Of a DNA stretch of 64,000 nucleotides, positions 1 through 8,620 are shown in pieces. The position numbers and the translations under genes were made by a program. Where the stretch lies: contig JAHCIT010000004.1 in assembly GCA_026129095.1 (NCBI GenBank), positions 248,001 through 312,000 on the forward strand. Reading direction: 5' to 3'. This DNA comes from Deltaproteobacteria bacterium. GTDB lineage: Bacteria > JAGRBM01 > JAHCIT01. The notes below the pieces were generated by a model that saw nothing but the letters and a program-made list of their open reading frames with translations, did not search any database and was not told the DNA's origin. Positions within the stretch are counted from its first letter, which is position 1. Every line of letters begins with the position of its first letter.

Positions 1-2
1 CA

Positions 3-2072
3 CCGGCCGGCGACATCAACGGCGACGGTTTCGACGACATCCTGATCGGACTCTCCCGCCGGGATCTGTCAAACGAAGGCCGTGGGTCTGCAGTGGTGCT
101 GAAGGGAAAAGCGGGGCCGTTCAGCGATATCAGCCTCGACAGCCTGTCATCCGGCGACGGTTTCCGGATCGACGGCCAGGATGAAGCCGTATACGTCTAC
201 GAAGGCGGGGCATACTACTGGGAATGGGATCAGGACCAGCGGTTCGGACGGGCACTGGCGGGCGGCACCGACTTCAACGGCGACGGCTTCGCCGACATGA
301 TATTCGGATCGCACCTTACCCGGTGGGGGTATTATTACGAATGGACCGGAGAAGGGGCCTTCACCGAAGGCTATGACAATTATGACAATGGCCGCGGGTA
401 CATCCTGTTCGGCCGGGAAACGGACTTCTCCCATCCCCTGCCATTTACCAGCTTCGATTTCGGTGAAGGTGGTGGCCTTGTGGTCCGGGGCAGCCAGGAA
501 GACGGGCTTTTTGGCTTTTCGGCGGCCTCCTCATGGGACATGAACGGCGACGGGTTTGCCGAAGCCCTGTTTGGTTCACATTCCTACCAGACCCAAGCTG
601 AAGGCACCTATCACGGGCTTGCCTGGATTGCCCGTGGCACCGATAGCCATACCGGCGGGTTTGAATCCGGTGACATTGGCGGAGAGGGTCTCCCCGGTAA
701 CCGGATATCCCACCCAGGAAATTCGGGATACGGATTCGGGTTTGCGCTCGCCGGAAGCGGCGATGTGAACGGCGATGGATACGCCGACATTGCTGTTTCC
801 AATCCCTGGCTGCACATCGAGGGCGATAACTCCGGACGGGCCTACGTCGTGACCGGCAGCCCCGTCATGAACGACAATAACAACCGGGTGCCATCAATCG
901 CTTTGTCTGCCGATGGCTATGGATGGTATTTGGGCCACAGCGTGGCGTTCGCCGACGTGAACGGCGACGGGTACAGCGACCTGATCGTTGGCGTACCGGC
1001 CTTTGGGGTCGAGGGCGAAGGCTCGGAAGGCATCGTGGCAGTACGGTTTGGATACAGCGGATACAGTGAGGGGTTCCCATATAACCAGTCCTTGGGAAGC
1101 CTGAACGGGTCCAACGGTTTCATGCTGTTTGGCAGTGCCGCCAACGATGGAACCGGAAGGTCCGTCGCCGGTATCGGCGATTTCAACGGGGATGGCTTCG
1201 ACGACATTCTCATCGGGGCTCCGTTTGCAGACCCGACTACCGGCGATATCGAAGGGATCAACAGCGCCGGAAAGGCCTATATCGTTTTCGGCAAGGCTGA
1301 CTGGACAGCCGATGGCGGCACGATGTCACTCAGCACGCTGAACGGCATGAACGGTATCACCGTTAGCGGAACACTGGCGGGCAGCATGCTCGGCTACTCG
1401 GTTGCCGCCGGCGGCGACATCAACGGCGACGGTTTCGCGGACGTCCTGATCGGCTCACTCGGCTATTACGGGGACGGGAAACAGGTACTGGTCCTGTTTG
1501 GCGGCGACGTGACCGGCAGCGTAACGGCTGAAGGCACAGCAGCCGGTGATACCCTGTCCGTGTCGGGTGGCGGCGCCGCCGTGGGAGGCCGCGGGAACGA
1601 CATCATCACCGCTACCGGCGAGGGAAATACGCTGATCGGCGGCGCTGGCCATGACCTGTTCGAAGTCAGCGAGCCGTATTTCCAGAAGGTGGACGGCGGC
1701 TCCGGCTTTGACGTCCTTCGCTTCACCCAAAGCGGCTACACGATCAGAACGGGCAAAGGCTGGTGGTCGAATAACCGCAACGCCGGGCTGGATATCCGGA
1801 ATATCGAGGCGATCGACCTTGGCGGAACAGGTGAAGGGAATGCTCTCCAATTGTCCCGCGGAGCGATCTCGCTCATGTCCACCACATCGTCGTCTCTGTA
1901 TATTCTTGGTGGAACGAACGATTACGCCTGTACCTATGGCACCTCATGGAGCATGGGAGATGGCCAGTCGATCGATATTGGTGGCGATACCATCCAGTTC
2001 GGCCGCCGGGACCATGACGGCCTCAGCCTGTTCATCCAGGAAGGCATGACTTTCAGCGACAGTTGCGACTGA
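3..2072 (+). CDS. FG-GAP repeat protein with RTX-like tail (5' truncated)
   Basis: The reading frame is open from the window edge, so the N-terminus and any signal peptide are missing. Seven calcium-loop motifs of the form D-x-N-G-D-G-x-x-D/E begin at nt 12, 270, 537, 762, 954, 1179 and 1416, spaced 64-89 codons apart. This is the FG-GAP (integrin alpha/VCBS-type) beta-propeller signature, with 'IGAPFAD' and 'VFGK'-type strands between loops. A Gly/Asp-rich stretch at about nt 1585-1665 (GGRGNDII, IGGAGHDLFE) resembles an RTX/haemolysin calcium-binding repeat. Such proteins are normally secreted or on the cell surface. The next gene starts about 9 bases after the stop, so it is probably first in an operon with the TIGR03032-type and oxygenase genes. 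Substrate or ligand is unknown. The first Met in the window (nt 93) is internal to the protein, not the start. Confidence 0.88.
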   Translation, partial: PAGDINGDGFDDILIGLSRRDLSNEGRGSAVVLKGKAGPFSDISLDSLSSGDGFRIDGQDEAVYVYEGGAYYWEWDQDQRFGRALAGGTDFNGDGFADMIFGSHLTRWGYYYEWTGEGAFTEGYDNYDNGRGYILFGRETDFSHPLPFTSFDFGEGGGLVVRGSQEDGLFGFSAASSWDMNGDGFAEALFGSHSYQTQAEGTYHGLAWIARGTDSHTGGFESGDIGGEGLPGNRISHPGNSGYGFGFALAGSGDVNGDGYADIAVSNPWLHIEGDNSGRAYVVTGSPVMNDNNNRVPSIALSADGYGWYLGHSVAFADVNGDGYSDLIVGVPAFGVEGEGSEGIVAVRFGYSGYSEGFPYNQSLGSLNGSNGFMLFGSAANDGTGRSVAGIGDFNGDGFDDILIGAPFADPTTGDIEGINSAGKAYIVFGKADWTADGGTMSLSTLNGMNGITVSGTLAGSMLGYSVAAGGDINGDGFADVLIGSLGYYGDGKQVLVLFGGDVTGSVTAEGTAAGDTLSVSGGGAAVGGRGNDIITATGEGNTLIGGAGHDLFEVSEPYFQKVDGGSGFDVLRFTQSGYTIRTGKGWWSNNRNAGLDIRNIEAIDLGGTGEGNALQLSRGAISLMSTTSSSLYILGGTNDYACTYGTSWSMGDGQSIDIGGDTIQFGRRDHDGLSLFIQEGMTFSDSCD

Positions 2073-2081
2073 CCGCCTTTG

Positions 2082-3269
2082 ATGGATAACGACGACTACG
2101 AGGGAACCCCGGTTCAGGGGATGGCACAGCCCGCCCCGCAGGGGCGCGGCGGACGGCCCGGCGCGGCCATGACGGCCGGAATCAATAACGCAGCCGCGCA
2201 ACCTGATGTACATCCACAAAAGTTCGACGTCTCCGCCTCGCGGGGGTTTCCGGCCTGGCTTCACCGGATGGGCGCGAGCCTGTCGTTCACCACCTATCAG
2301 GCCGGCAAGGTGTTTTTCATCGGTCTCAATCCCGACGGCCGCCTGTCACTCTTCGAGCGTACGATCCCCCGCTGCCTGGGCATGACCTTCCACCAGAACA
2401 GCCTCTATATCAGTTCGCTCTGGCAGATCTGGCGGTTCGAGAACGTGCTGCCTCCGGGGCAGCTCCACGACGGCTACGACCGGCTCTACAAGCCGCAGAT
2501 GAGCTGGGTAACGGGGGATCTGGATGTTCACGACATGGCCGTGGACAAAAACGGGCGGCTGCTGTTCGTGAACACGCTGTTCTGCTGCCTGGCAACGGTC
2601 AGCGGCGCGCACAGCTTCGTGCCCCTCTGGAAACCACCGTTCATCAGCAAGCTGGCCGCCGAGGACCGCTGCCACCTGAACGGCCTCGCCATGAAGGATG
2701 GCTTGCCCAAATACATGACCGCCGTGGCCGAGTCCGACGGCCCTGATGGCTGGCGTGAGCACCGCCGTTCGGGCGGCATTGTCATTGACATCGACACGAA
2801 TGAAATCGTCTGCCGCGGCCTCAGCATGCCGCACTCCCCGCGCTGGCACGACGGGAGACTGTGGCTTCACAACTCGGGCACGGGCGAGTTCGGCTTCGCG
2901 GACCTGAAGACCGGCAAGTTCGAGCCCGTGGCCTTCTGCCCCGGCTACCTGCGGGGGCTCGATTTCATCGGCCAGTTCGCCGTAACCGGCCTTTCCCGCA
3001 TACGGACGCGCAACACCAAGAGCTTCGGCGGCCTCCAGCTCGACGAGAAGCTGGCCGAAAAGAAGCTTTCCTCCCGGAGCGGCATTTTCATCATTGACCT
3101 CAAGAGTGGCGACATCACCGACTGGTTCCAGGTGGAGGGCGCCGTGGAGGAGCTTTACGATACGGCTATCCTGCCCGGCGTCCACCGTCCGATGGCGGTC
3201 GGATTCCTGGGAGACGAGGTACGCCGGATGCTGACGATGGCCGACCCGGCTGCTAAAAAGCCGGCATGA
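2082..3269 (+). CDS. TIGR03032-family conserved protein
   Basis: About 395 residues. From about residue 50 the sequence (FPAWLHRMGASLSFTTYQAG, then the SLWQIWRF region) matches my memory of the TIGR03032 family, whose biochemical function is unknown. The repeated strand-turn pattern, with many Trp, His and Gly residues, suggests a beta-propeller. A roughly 45-residue low-complexity, Pro/Gly-rich N-terminus precedes it. No signal peptide is evident. A TTG sits immediately before the chosen ATG, and ATG 2169 is an alternative start; none has a convincing Shine-Dalgarno site, so translation is probably coupled to the gene just upstream. Its TGA stop overlaps the ATG of the downstream 2-oxoglutarate oxygenase (ATGA), so the two proteins are likely made together. 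Confidence 0.75.
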   Translation: MDNDDYEGTPVQGMAQPAPQGRGGRPGAAMTAGINNAAAQPDVHPQKFDVSASRGFPAWLHRMGASLSFTTYQAGKVFFIGLNPDGRLSLFERTIPRCLGMTFHQNSLYISSLWQIWRFENVLPPGQLHDGYDRLYKPQMSWVTGDLDVHDMAVDKNGRLLFVNTLFCCLATVSGAHSFVPLWKPPFISKLAAEDRCHLNGLAMKDGLPKYMTAVAESDGPDGWREHRRSGGIVIDIDTNEIVCRGLSMPHSPRWHDGRLWLHNSGTGEFGFADLKTGKFEPVAFCPGYLRGLDFIGQFAVTGLSRIRTRNTKSFGGLQLDEKLAEKKLSSRSGIFIIDLKSGDITDWFQVEGAVEELYDTAILPGVHRPMAVGFLGDEVRRMLTMADPAAKKPA

Positions 3270-3925
3270 GCGAACCGTCCCTTGAATCCTCGATTCTTTC
3301 CTCCGGCAAGACGGAACAGTCCAGCCAGATCCGCCTGTACCGGAAGGTTTTTCCGACCGATGCCTGCCGCGAGATTATTCGCGTGTTCCGTGATTCGCCG
3401 GACAAGGTGCTGAGCCACGTCCACAATGGCAGCCCCGAAGTGACCCGGCAGGGAAAAGTCGTCAACCTGAAACCCAAACCGGAATACGAGGAGGCACGGA
3501 AACTCCTTTTCGGCATATGGAGGCAGGTGACGTTCGATTTTGCCCGCCACGATCCGGGACTGAAAATCATGGTGGCGGGGAGATTTCTCTTTTCGCACCC
3601 CCGCATCGAAGAGGTGCAGCCGGAGCAGGAGTTCACCTGGCATATCGACGCCCGGCAAACGTTCCAGGCGACCCGCTTTCTGACCATCCTGACCTACCTG
3701 AACGATGTCGCCGAAGGCGGCGAAACGGAGTTCTCTTATCAGGGGATAAAGGTTCAGCCCGAAGAGGGCTCCATCCTGGTCTTTCCGCCCTACTGGACCC
3801 ATGTCCACCGGGGCGCGCCGCCCCGGTCAGGCGTCAAGTACACGGCGGGAACCTACGCAATGGTTGAACGGGTGATGGACCAGCCGGCGGGTGCGAAGTT
3901 CCGGCCGCCGCCGGGAAATACCTAG
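3266..3925 (+). CDS. 2-oxoglutarate/Fe(II) oxygenase, prolyl 4-hydroxylase type
   Basis: 219 residues. The C-terminal half has the P4H fold signature: HxD iron ligands (His126, Asp128 in WHIDAR), 'LNDVAEGGETEF', then the distal His181 (HVHRGAP) and Lys191 for the 2-oxoglutarate carboxylate. All catalytic ligands are present, so it should be an active hydroxylase. Enzymes of this family hydroxylate Pro, or sometimes other side chains, in proteins, or small molecules. There is no signal peptide, so it acts in the cytoplasm, presumably before any partner is exported. ATG overlaps the stop of the TIGR03032-type gene (ATGA). Its 3' end overlaps the convergent COQ4-like gene by 4 bp. The neighbouring FG-GAP protein or TIGR03032-type protein is a candidate substrate (inference). 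Confidence 0.85.
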   Translation: MSEPSLESSILSSGKTEQSSQIRLYRKVFPTDACREIIRVFRDSPDKVLSHVHNGSPEVTRQGKVVNLKPKPEYEEARKLLFGIWRQVTFDFARHDPGLKIMVAGRFLFSHPRIEEVQPEQEFTWHIDARQTFQATRFLTILTYLNDVAEGGETEFSYQGIKVQPEEGSILVFPPYWTHVHRGAPPRSGVKYTAGTYAMVERVMDQPAGAKFRPPPGNT

Positions 3926-4731
3926 GTGTCCCGCCTGTCCATCAGAAACATCATGTCCGGAGACCGTTTCACTTCCGGCCAGTGACGGCTCCACGCATAG
4001 AGGCCGCCCCGGTGGGCCTTTGACGGCGGCTCGATATGTAGCCTGCGGCGCACGTCGTCGAGCGGGAGCTCCAGCATCTCCTCCAGCGGCTCCGCCAGCA
4101 GCCACTTGGCCCGCCGGCCGCGCTCCCACGCCGCCAGCATGTAGGGCTGGAAACCCCATCTGTCATTTGGCAGGGCGAGCGGAGCAAAACCGAAAGCAAC
4201 ACCCGCCAGCACCGCCACGCCGAAGATCGGCGACTGGCCGTAAGTAAAAGCCAGCAGCGCCGCCTCGCCCAGCTCGTCGGCACCATAACCGGCGAGCGGG
4301 TGCCACAGGTCGTGGTTGTCCCGGAACCGGTCGCGGAACCACTGGCGGTCGGCGTCCACCTTCAGCTGGGGATCGTCCTCCCGGTAGGAGCTCGAAGTCG
4401 CTTCGGCGAGGCCGTAACCGTCGAGCCGCTCCTCTTCCATGTAACGTGCATAGGCGTAGCCGAACGTGTTCTTCGGCAGCCGGAGCAGGCGGGTCCGGTT
4501 CCCGGTGAGATATTCCAGCAGCGACGGTTTTTCCCTGAGAAGCTTCTGCCCGCGGGCGGTCCGGCGGAACCGCTGGAAGGCCCGTTCGAGGCCGTCGCCT
4601 TCCAGCGAAAAAACCATCTCCGCCACCTTGTCGGAGCGGCTCGTGTCTTTCACTACTTCCAGAAGAGCCTTCCCTGCCCGTCCCCACTGGTATTTGAATG
4701 CAGGCAGGCGGTCCGTCTCTCTGGCGCCCAT
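3922..4731 (-). CDS. COQ4-like protein
   Basis: 269 residues from the chosen ATG. The diagnostic COQ4 metal motif H-D-x-x-H-x11-E is complete (HDLWHPLAGYG then Glu; His140, Asp141, His144, Glu156). In eukaryotes COQ4 acts in ubiquinone ring modification (C1 decarboxylation/hydroxylation); bacterial relatives are less studied. The N-terminal 100 residues are mostly helical. An upstream in-frame ATG exists at 4749, but the ATG at 4731 has a GAGG site 6 nt in front and is preferred. It is divergent from the TetR gene, and the intergenic region contains a 34-bp palindrome, so it may be controlled by that repressor. It could act on a quinone or on another lipid-like substrate of the downstream catabolic genes. 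Confidence 0.8.
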   Translation of the reverse strand: MGARETDRLPAFKYQWGRAGKALLEVVKDTSRSDKVAEMVFSLEGDGLERAFQRFRRTARGQKLLREKPSLLEYLTGNRTRLLRLPKNTFGYAYARYMEEERLDGYGLAEATSSSYREDDPQLKVDADRQWFRDRFRDNHDLWHPLAGYGADELGEAALLAFTYGQSPIFGVAVLAGVAFGFAPLALPNDRWGFQPYMLAAWERGRRAKWLLAEPLEEMLELPLDDVRRRLHIEPPSKAHRGGLYAWSRHWPEVKRSPDMMFLMDRRDT

Positions 4732-4780
4732 AAGAAACCTCGCTCCCATAACCCCGGCAACCTCTTATTGAAGTTGCCGC

Positions 4781-4814
4781 TTGACAACCTACCTGCGCGC
4801 AGGCAGATTGTCAA
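4781..4814. promoter_or_regulatory. 34-bp palindromic operator between COQ4-like and tetR genes
   Basis: The sequence is an almost perfect inverted repeat centred between 4797 and 4798: each arm is 17 nt and 15 of 17 positions pair. The outer ends are TTGACAA and TTGTCAA and the core is CCTGCGCGCAGG. TTGACA at 4781-4786 could serve as a -35 element. Location between divergent genes, one encoding a TetR protein, is typical of an autoregulatory operator. The likely GTG start of tetR is only one base beyond the palindrome. Confidence 0.75.
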
Positions 4815-4815
4815 C

Positions 4816-5469
4816 GTGAATGCACGGGCGACACTGGGGACACGGGCCGAAAAAACTCACGCGGCCATTCTGGAAGCGGCTGAGGATATCTTCGCACTCA
4901 AGGGTTTTGCGGCGACGCGCCTTGAGGACATTGCCGAGAAAGTCGGCATCAAGCGGGCCTCCCTCGTTTATTACTATCCCGACAAGCAGGCCCTCTATGC
5001 CGAAGTACTGAAAGAAGTGTTTGGAGACCTGTACGAAAAAGTCTCGGCCGCATTCGGGGAAGAAGGCCCGCTGGCAGCCCGGATCGAGGCGATCTCTCTT
5101 GCCTGGGTGGACTACCTGGCTGCCCGGCCCTCGCTGCCCCGTCTCCTGCTCAGGGAGATCGCCGATGCCAGCCCCCGCCCCAGCGATGCGATTCTGAAAA
5201 GCGTGATGCCGTTCTTCCAGATGATCCAGAAGGGATACATGGAGGGAGTTCGCCAGGTGAAAAGGCCGGCAGATCCGGCAGCGGCCCTCGCGTTCTGCAG
5301 CGTGGTTTCGGGCGCGACAATCTTCCAGCTGGCCGCCATTCCGGCCCTCTCGCCGGCAGGTATCCAGATGCCCACCGGTCCGCAGATCGAACGGCTCCGC
5401 AGCGGAATATCGGAACTGGTCCGTGTCCTGCTTGCTCATGGCGGCCTGTCCGTCGAGCAGTCCGGCTGA
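4816..5469 (+). CDS. TetR/AcrR-family transcriptional regulator
   Basis: 217 residues. The N-terminal helix-turn-helix is clear (AAEDIFALKGFAATRLEDIA, then KVGIKRASLVYYYPDKQALY, about residues 18-60). The C-terminal half is a ligand-binding helical domain. A much longer open frame reaches back to 4300 but runs antisense through the COQ4-like gene, so GTG 4816 is chosen. No Shine-Dalgarno site precedes it; the palindrome ends one base upstream, so the message may be leaderless, or a TTG at 4768 or 4774 may be used. Likely represses itself and the divergent gene, and possibly the following hydrolase/SDR/LLM genes, which run in the same direction with short gaps. The ligand is unknown; a hydrophobic substrate is plausible. 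Confidence 0.85.
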   Translation: MNARATLGTRAEKTHAAILEAAEDIFALKGFAATRLEDIAEKVGIKRASLVYYYPDKQALYAEVLKEVFGDLYEKVSAAFGEEGPLAARIEAISLAWVDYLAARPSLPRLLLREIADASPRPSDAILKSVMPFFQMIQKGYMEGVRQVKRPADPAAALAFCSVVSGATIFQLAAIPALSPAGIQMPTGPQIERLRSGISELVRVLLAHGGLSVEQSG

Positions 5470-5499
5470 ACGCGCAGGCGGGGAAAAGGAAAAGACGAT

Positions 5500-6450
5500 A
5501 TGGAAATGGTCCCCGCCACCCAGCCGTTCCACTATGAATACGTACAGGCGAACGGACTCAGGTTTCGTGTCGCCACGGCCGGAAGCGGAGAGAAACTCGC
5601 GCTTCTGCTGCACGGGTTTCCGGAGTTTTCCCACTCATGGAGGTTCCAGATCCCGCTGCTCGCCAGACTCGGCTACCGGGTCTGGGCCCCCGATCTCCGC
5701 GGCTATGGCGGAAGCGATGCGCCCGATGGGGTCAAGAACTACCGGATCTCGGAAATACTGAAAGACATCGCCGGGCTCATTGATGCTGCCGGAGCGGAAA
5801 GTGTCACGCTCGTGGGGCACGACTGGGGGGCCTACATTGCCTGGAACTTTGCCATCCGGAAGGTCCGTCCGCTGGACCGGCTCGTCATCATGAACGTCCC
5901 CCATCCGGGCGTCATGGAACGGGCCATGGGAAAGCTCAACGATGGTTCGTTCAACTGGGCCCAGCTAAGGCGGTCCTGGTACATGTTTCTTTTCCAGATT
6001 CCCCGGCTGCCCGAGGCACTGAGCACCTGGGGTCATGCCAGGTGGCTCGCCTCGGCATTCCGCAAGCAGATCCCTGATTCCCGGCTGCTCACTGACGAGG
6101 ATATCCAGGCCTACCGTGACAACGCCTGCCTGCCCGGACGGATGACGAAGATGATGAACTACTACCGGGCCATGCTGCAGGGAGATGCGCCCAAGCTGCG
6201 GAAGCATGGCTACCCGGTGATCGAAACGCCCACGCTGATGCTCTGGGGGGATGGGGATATCGCCCTTGGCAAGGAACTGACCTACGGCACGGACCGATTC
6301 GTCCGGAACCTCTCGATCCGCTATCTTCCCGGCATATCCCACCTCGTCCAGCAGCACGCGCCGGGGACCGTGAACGCCATGCTGAAGGCATGGCTCGCCG
6401 GGAGCGAGATCCCCGAAGCGCATGAACTTGGGCTGCAGCGGGCCTCCTGA
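5500..6450 (+). CDS. Alpha/beta hydrolase, epoxide hydrolase-like
   Basis: 316 residues. The oxyanion motif HGFPEF is at residues 38-43. DLRGYGGSD follows, then the nucleophile elbow VGHDWG with Asp108. An Asp nucleophile rather than Ser separates epoxide hydrolases and haloalkane dehalogenases from esterases. HGxPE plus GHDWG favours epoxide hydrolase. The catalytic His is in 'GISHLVQQHAPG' near the C-terminus. A helical cap follows the elbow. It begins 30 nt after tetR with a purine-rich A/G ribosome-binding region and is followed by SDR and LLM genes, so it likely belongs to a catabolic operon. Reaction: hydrolysis of an epoxide to a diol, by family; substrate unknown. Confidence 0.85.
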   Translation: MEMVPATQPFHYEYVQANGLRFRVATAGSGEKLALLLHGFPEFSHSWRFQIPLLARLGYRVWAPDLRGYGGSDAPDGVKNYRISEILKDIAGLIDAAGAESVTLVGHDWGAYIAWNFAIRKVRPLDRLVIMNVPHPGVMERAMGKLNDGSFNWAQLRRSWYMFLFQIPRLPEALSTWGHARWLASAFRKQIPDSRLLTDEDIQAYRDNACLPGRMTKMMNYYRAMLQGDAPKLRKHGYPVIETPTLMLWGDGDIALGKELTYGTDRFVRNLSIRYLPGISHLVQQHAPGTVNAMLKAWLAGSEIPEAHELGLQRAS

Positions 6451-6483
6451 CTTCCCGCCCGGCAGCCCCCAGGAGATGATCCG

Positions 6484-7305
6484 ATGAAAAGTTTCAAGAA
6501 CCGGATTGCCGTCGTCACCGGTGCAGGCTCAGGCATCGGCCGGGCGACGGCCATCGCGCTGGCGAAGGAAGGCTGCGACGTGGCTGTCTCGGATATCAAT
6601 GAGGCCTCCGCCGCCGAAACGGCCAAATTCATCGAAGCTCTCAGCCGGAAAGCGAGTGTGCACCGGATTGACGTCTCCAGCCGGCAGGAGATGGAAGCCT
6701 TTCCCACCGAGGTGCTGAAGACACATGGCAAGGTGAATATCATCGTCAACAACGCCGGGATCGGTATTGCCGGTTCGTTCCTGGACCAGTCAATCGAGGA
6801 CTGGGAAAAGATCGTCGGGATCAACTTCTGGGGGGTCGTCTACGGCTGCAAGTTCTTCCTGCCGCACCTGCTCAAGGCAGAGGAAGGACATATCGTGAAC
6901 ATTTCCAGTCTTGCCGGTCTGGTGCCGGGACCGGGAATGTCATCCTATGGCGCGACCAAGTTCGCCGTGCGCGGGCTGTCGGAGGCGCTCTACAGCGAAC
7001 TCAAGAAGACCCGTGTCGGAGTCACCAGCGTTCATCCCGGGATGATCAACACGAACATTCCCAAGGCGACGAAGTTCATCAACCCCAAGGATCCTGGTGC
7101 CCAGAGCCGCGGGGCGAAAGCCTTTGAGCGGTTCGGCCATCCGCCGGAGGCCGTCGCCAAGGCCATCGTAAAGGCAATCCGCAGCAACCGGCCGCGGACC
7201 ATCGTCGGAGTCGAGGCCAAGGTATTCGACGCCATCCAGCGGGCCGCGCCGGAACAGTTGATCCGGTTTTCGAGCCGTCTGTCGGGACAGATCACGGGCC
7301 AGTAA
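6484..7305 (+). CDS. Short-chain dehydrogenase/reductase (SDR)
   Basis: 273 residues. Classical SDR: nucleotide motif TGAGSGIG (12-19), Asp37 at the end of beta-2 suggesting NAD(H) preference, NNAG (89-92), catalytic Ser142, Tyr155 and Lys159 (YGATK). Cytoplasmic alcohol/ketone oxidoreductase. An AGGAG site lies 7 nt before the ATG. It sits 33 nt after the epoxide hydrolase-like gene and 29 nt before the luciferase-like gene. In this context it could oxidise the alcohol or diol made by its neighbour (inference). Confidence 0.9.
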   Translation: MKSFKNRIAVVTGAGSGIGRATAIALAKEGCDVAVSDINEASAAETAKFIEALSRKASVHRIDVSSRQEMEAFPTEVLKTHGKVNIIVNNAGIGIAGSFLDQSIEDWEKIVGINFWGVVYGCKFFLPHLLKAEEGHIVNISSLAGLVPGPGMSSYGATKFAVRGLSEALYSELKKTRVGVTSVHPGMINTNIPKATKFINPKDPGAQSRGAKAFERFGHPPEAVAKAIVKAIRSNRPRTIVGVEAKVFDAIQRAAPEQLIRFSSRLSGQITGQ

Positions 7306-7334
7306 TCCAGTTTTCAGCACCGGAGGAAATCACC

Positions 7335-8507
7335 ATGTCAGGACGAATGAAGTTCGGAATCTTTCTTGCCCCGTTTCATCCGGTGGATGAAAACCCCACG
7401 CTCGCGCTGGAGCGTGATCTTCAGCTCGTCCAGTGGCTGGACACCCTGGGCTACGACGAGGCCTGGATCGGCGAGCACCACTCGGCCGGGTACGAGATCA
7501 TCGCGAGTCCCGAGGTGTTCATCGCCACGGCGGCCGAACGCACCCGGCACATTCGCCTCGGGACCGGCGTCTCGTCGCTCCCCTACCACCACCCCCTCAT
7601 GCTGGCCGACCGGATCATGCTCCTCGACCACCTGACCCGCGGACGGGTGATGTTCGGCGTGGGCCCCGGCTCCCTCCCTTCGGACGCCACCATGATGGGT
7701 ATCGAACCTGCCCAGCAGCGCGACATGATGGACGAGGCGATATCAGTGCTGGTACCGCTGCTCCGCGGAGAAACCGTCACCTGCAAGACCAGCTGGTTCG
7801 AGCTGAAAAATGCGCGGCTCCAGCTGAAGCCCTTTTCCCGCGACGGGATCGAGATCGCCGTGGCCTCGATGGTCTCCCCGGCTGGCGCACGGGCGGCCGG
7901 CAAGTACGGCCTGGCGCTGCTCTCCATCGGGGCTACGACACAGGGCGGTTTCAATGCGCTGGCGAGCAACTGGAAAATCGCCGAGGAAAAGGCCGCCGAA
8001 TACGGCCAGACGGTTGACCGCAACGCCTGGAGGCTCGTGGGGCCGATGCATGTGGCCGAAACCCGGGAAAAGGCCCGCGATAACGTAAAGTTCGGCCTGG
8101 GAAAATGGCTGACCTACTTCACTGAAGTGGGCGCCCTGCCCCTCGTCCCCGGCGGCGACCCTGACAAGGCGGTCGATTCGCTCATCAAGACCGGCATGGC
8201 CGTCATCGGCAGCCCGGATGACTGCATCCAGCAGATCGAACGGCTCCAGAAGGAGTCAGGGGGCTTCGGCGGAATGCTCCAGATGGCGGTCAACTGGGCG
8301 GACTTCGAGCAGACAAAGAAGAGCTACGAACTCATCGCCCGGTATGTATTTCCGCATTTCCAGGGAACAAACACGGCCCGCGAGGTCTCCATGGAATCGG
8401 CCCGGCAGAACCGGCCGGAACTGATCGGCAAGGCGACCGGTGCCATCGCCGCCGAGATCAAAAAGCATTACGAGGAAAAGAAGGCCGCCGAGAAGAAGGC
8501 GGGATAG
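7335..8507 (+). CDS. LLM-class flavin-dependent oxidoreductase
   Basis: 390 residues. Bacterial luciferase-like (TIM-barrel) family: FGIFLAPFHP at the N-terminus, 'DEAWIGEHHS' in strand 2, then 'RIRLGTGVSSLPYHHPLMLA'-type segment and 'GRVMFGVGPGSLPSD'. Family members use FMN with a reductase partner, or F420, to oxidise alkanes, alkanesulfonates or other small molecules; the cofactor cannot be settled from sequence alone. The last 20 residues are Lys/Glu/Ala-rich. GGAGG precedes the ATG. Last gene of the tetR-side group; a weak hairpin with a T-run lies 113 bp beyond its stop, before the formate operon. Confidence 0.88.
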   Translation: MSGRMKFGIFLAPFHPVDENPTLALERDLQLVQWLDTLGYDEAWIGEHHSAGYEIIASPEVFIATAAERTRHIRLGTGVSSLPYHHPLMLADRIMLLDHLTRGRVMFGVGPGSLPSDATMMGIEPAQQRDMMDEAISVLVPLLRGETVTCKTSWFELKNARLQLKPFSRDGIEIAVASMVSPAGARAAGKYGLALLSIGATTQGGFNALASNWKIAEEKAAEYGQTVDRNAWRLVGPMHVAETREKARDNVKFGLGKWLTYFTEVGALPLVPGGDPDKAVDSLIKTGMAVIGSPDDCIQQIERLQKESGGFGGMLQMAVNWADFEQTKKSYELIARYVFPHFQGTNTAREVSMESARQNRPELIGKATGAIAAEIKKHYEEKKAAEKKAG

Positions 8508-8620
8508 CCTGCCGGCCATCCGCCCCCGTTTGCAACAACCGGTTGACCGGCCTGGCCCTATGACCATCATCATGGTCCGGCAGGGTCCACTACAATAGAC
8601 TGCGGCTTTACGGCTACCAG

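Noticed and set aside
4300-4815. N-terminal extension of tetR back to ATG 4300
   Set aside because: Runs antisense through the COQ4-like gene; the helix-turn-helix starts just after GTG 4816.
8562-8577. GACCAT-N4-ATGGTC inverted repeat before the formate operon
   Set aside because: Only 6 bp per arm and not placed relative to a recognisable promoter; could be chance.
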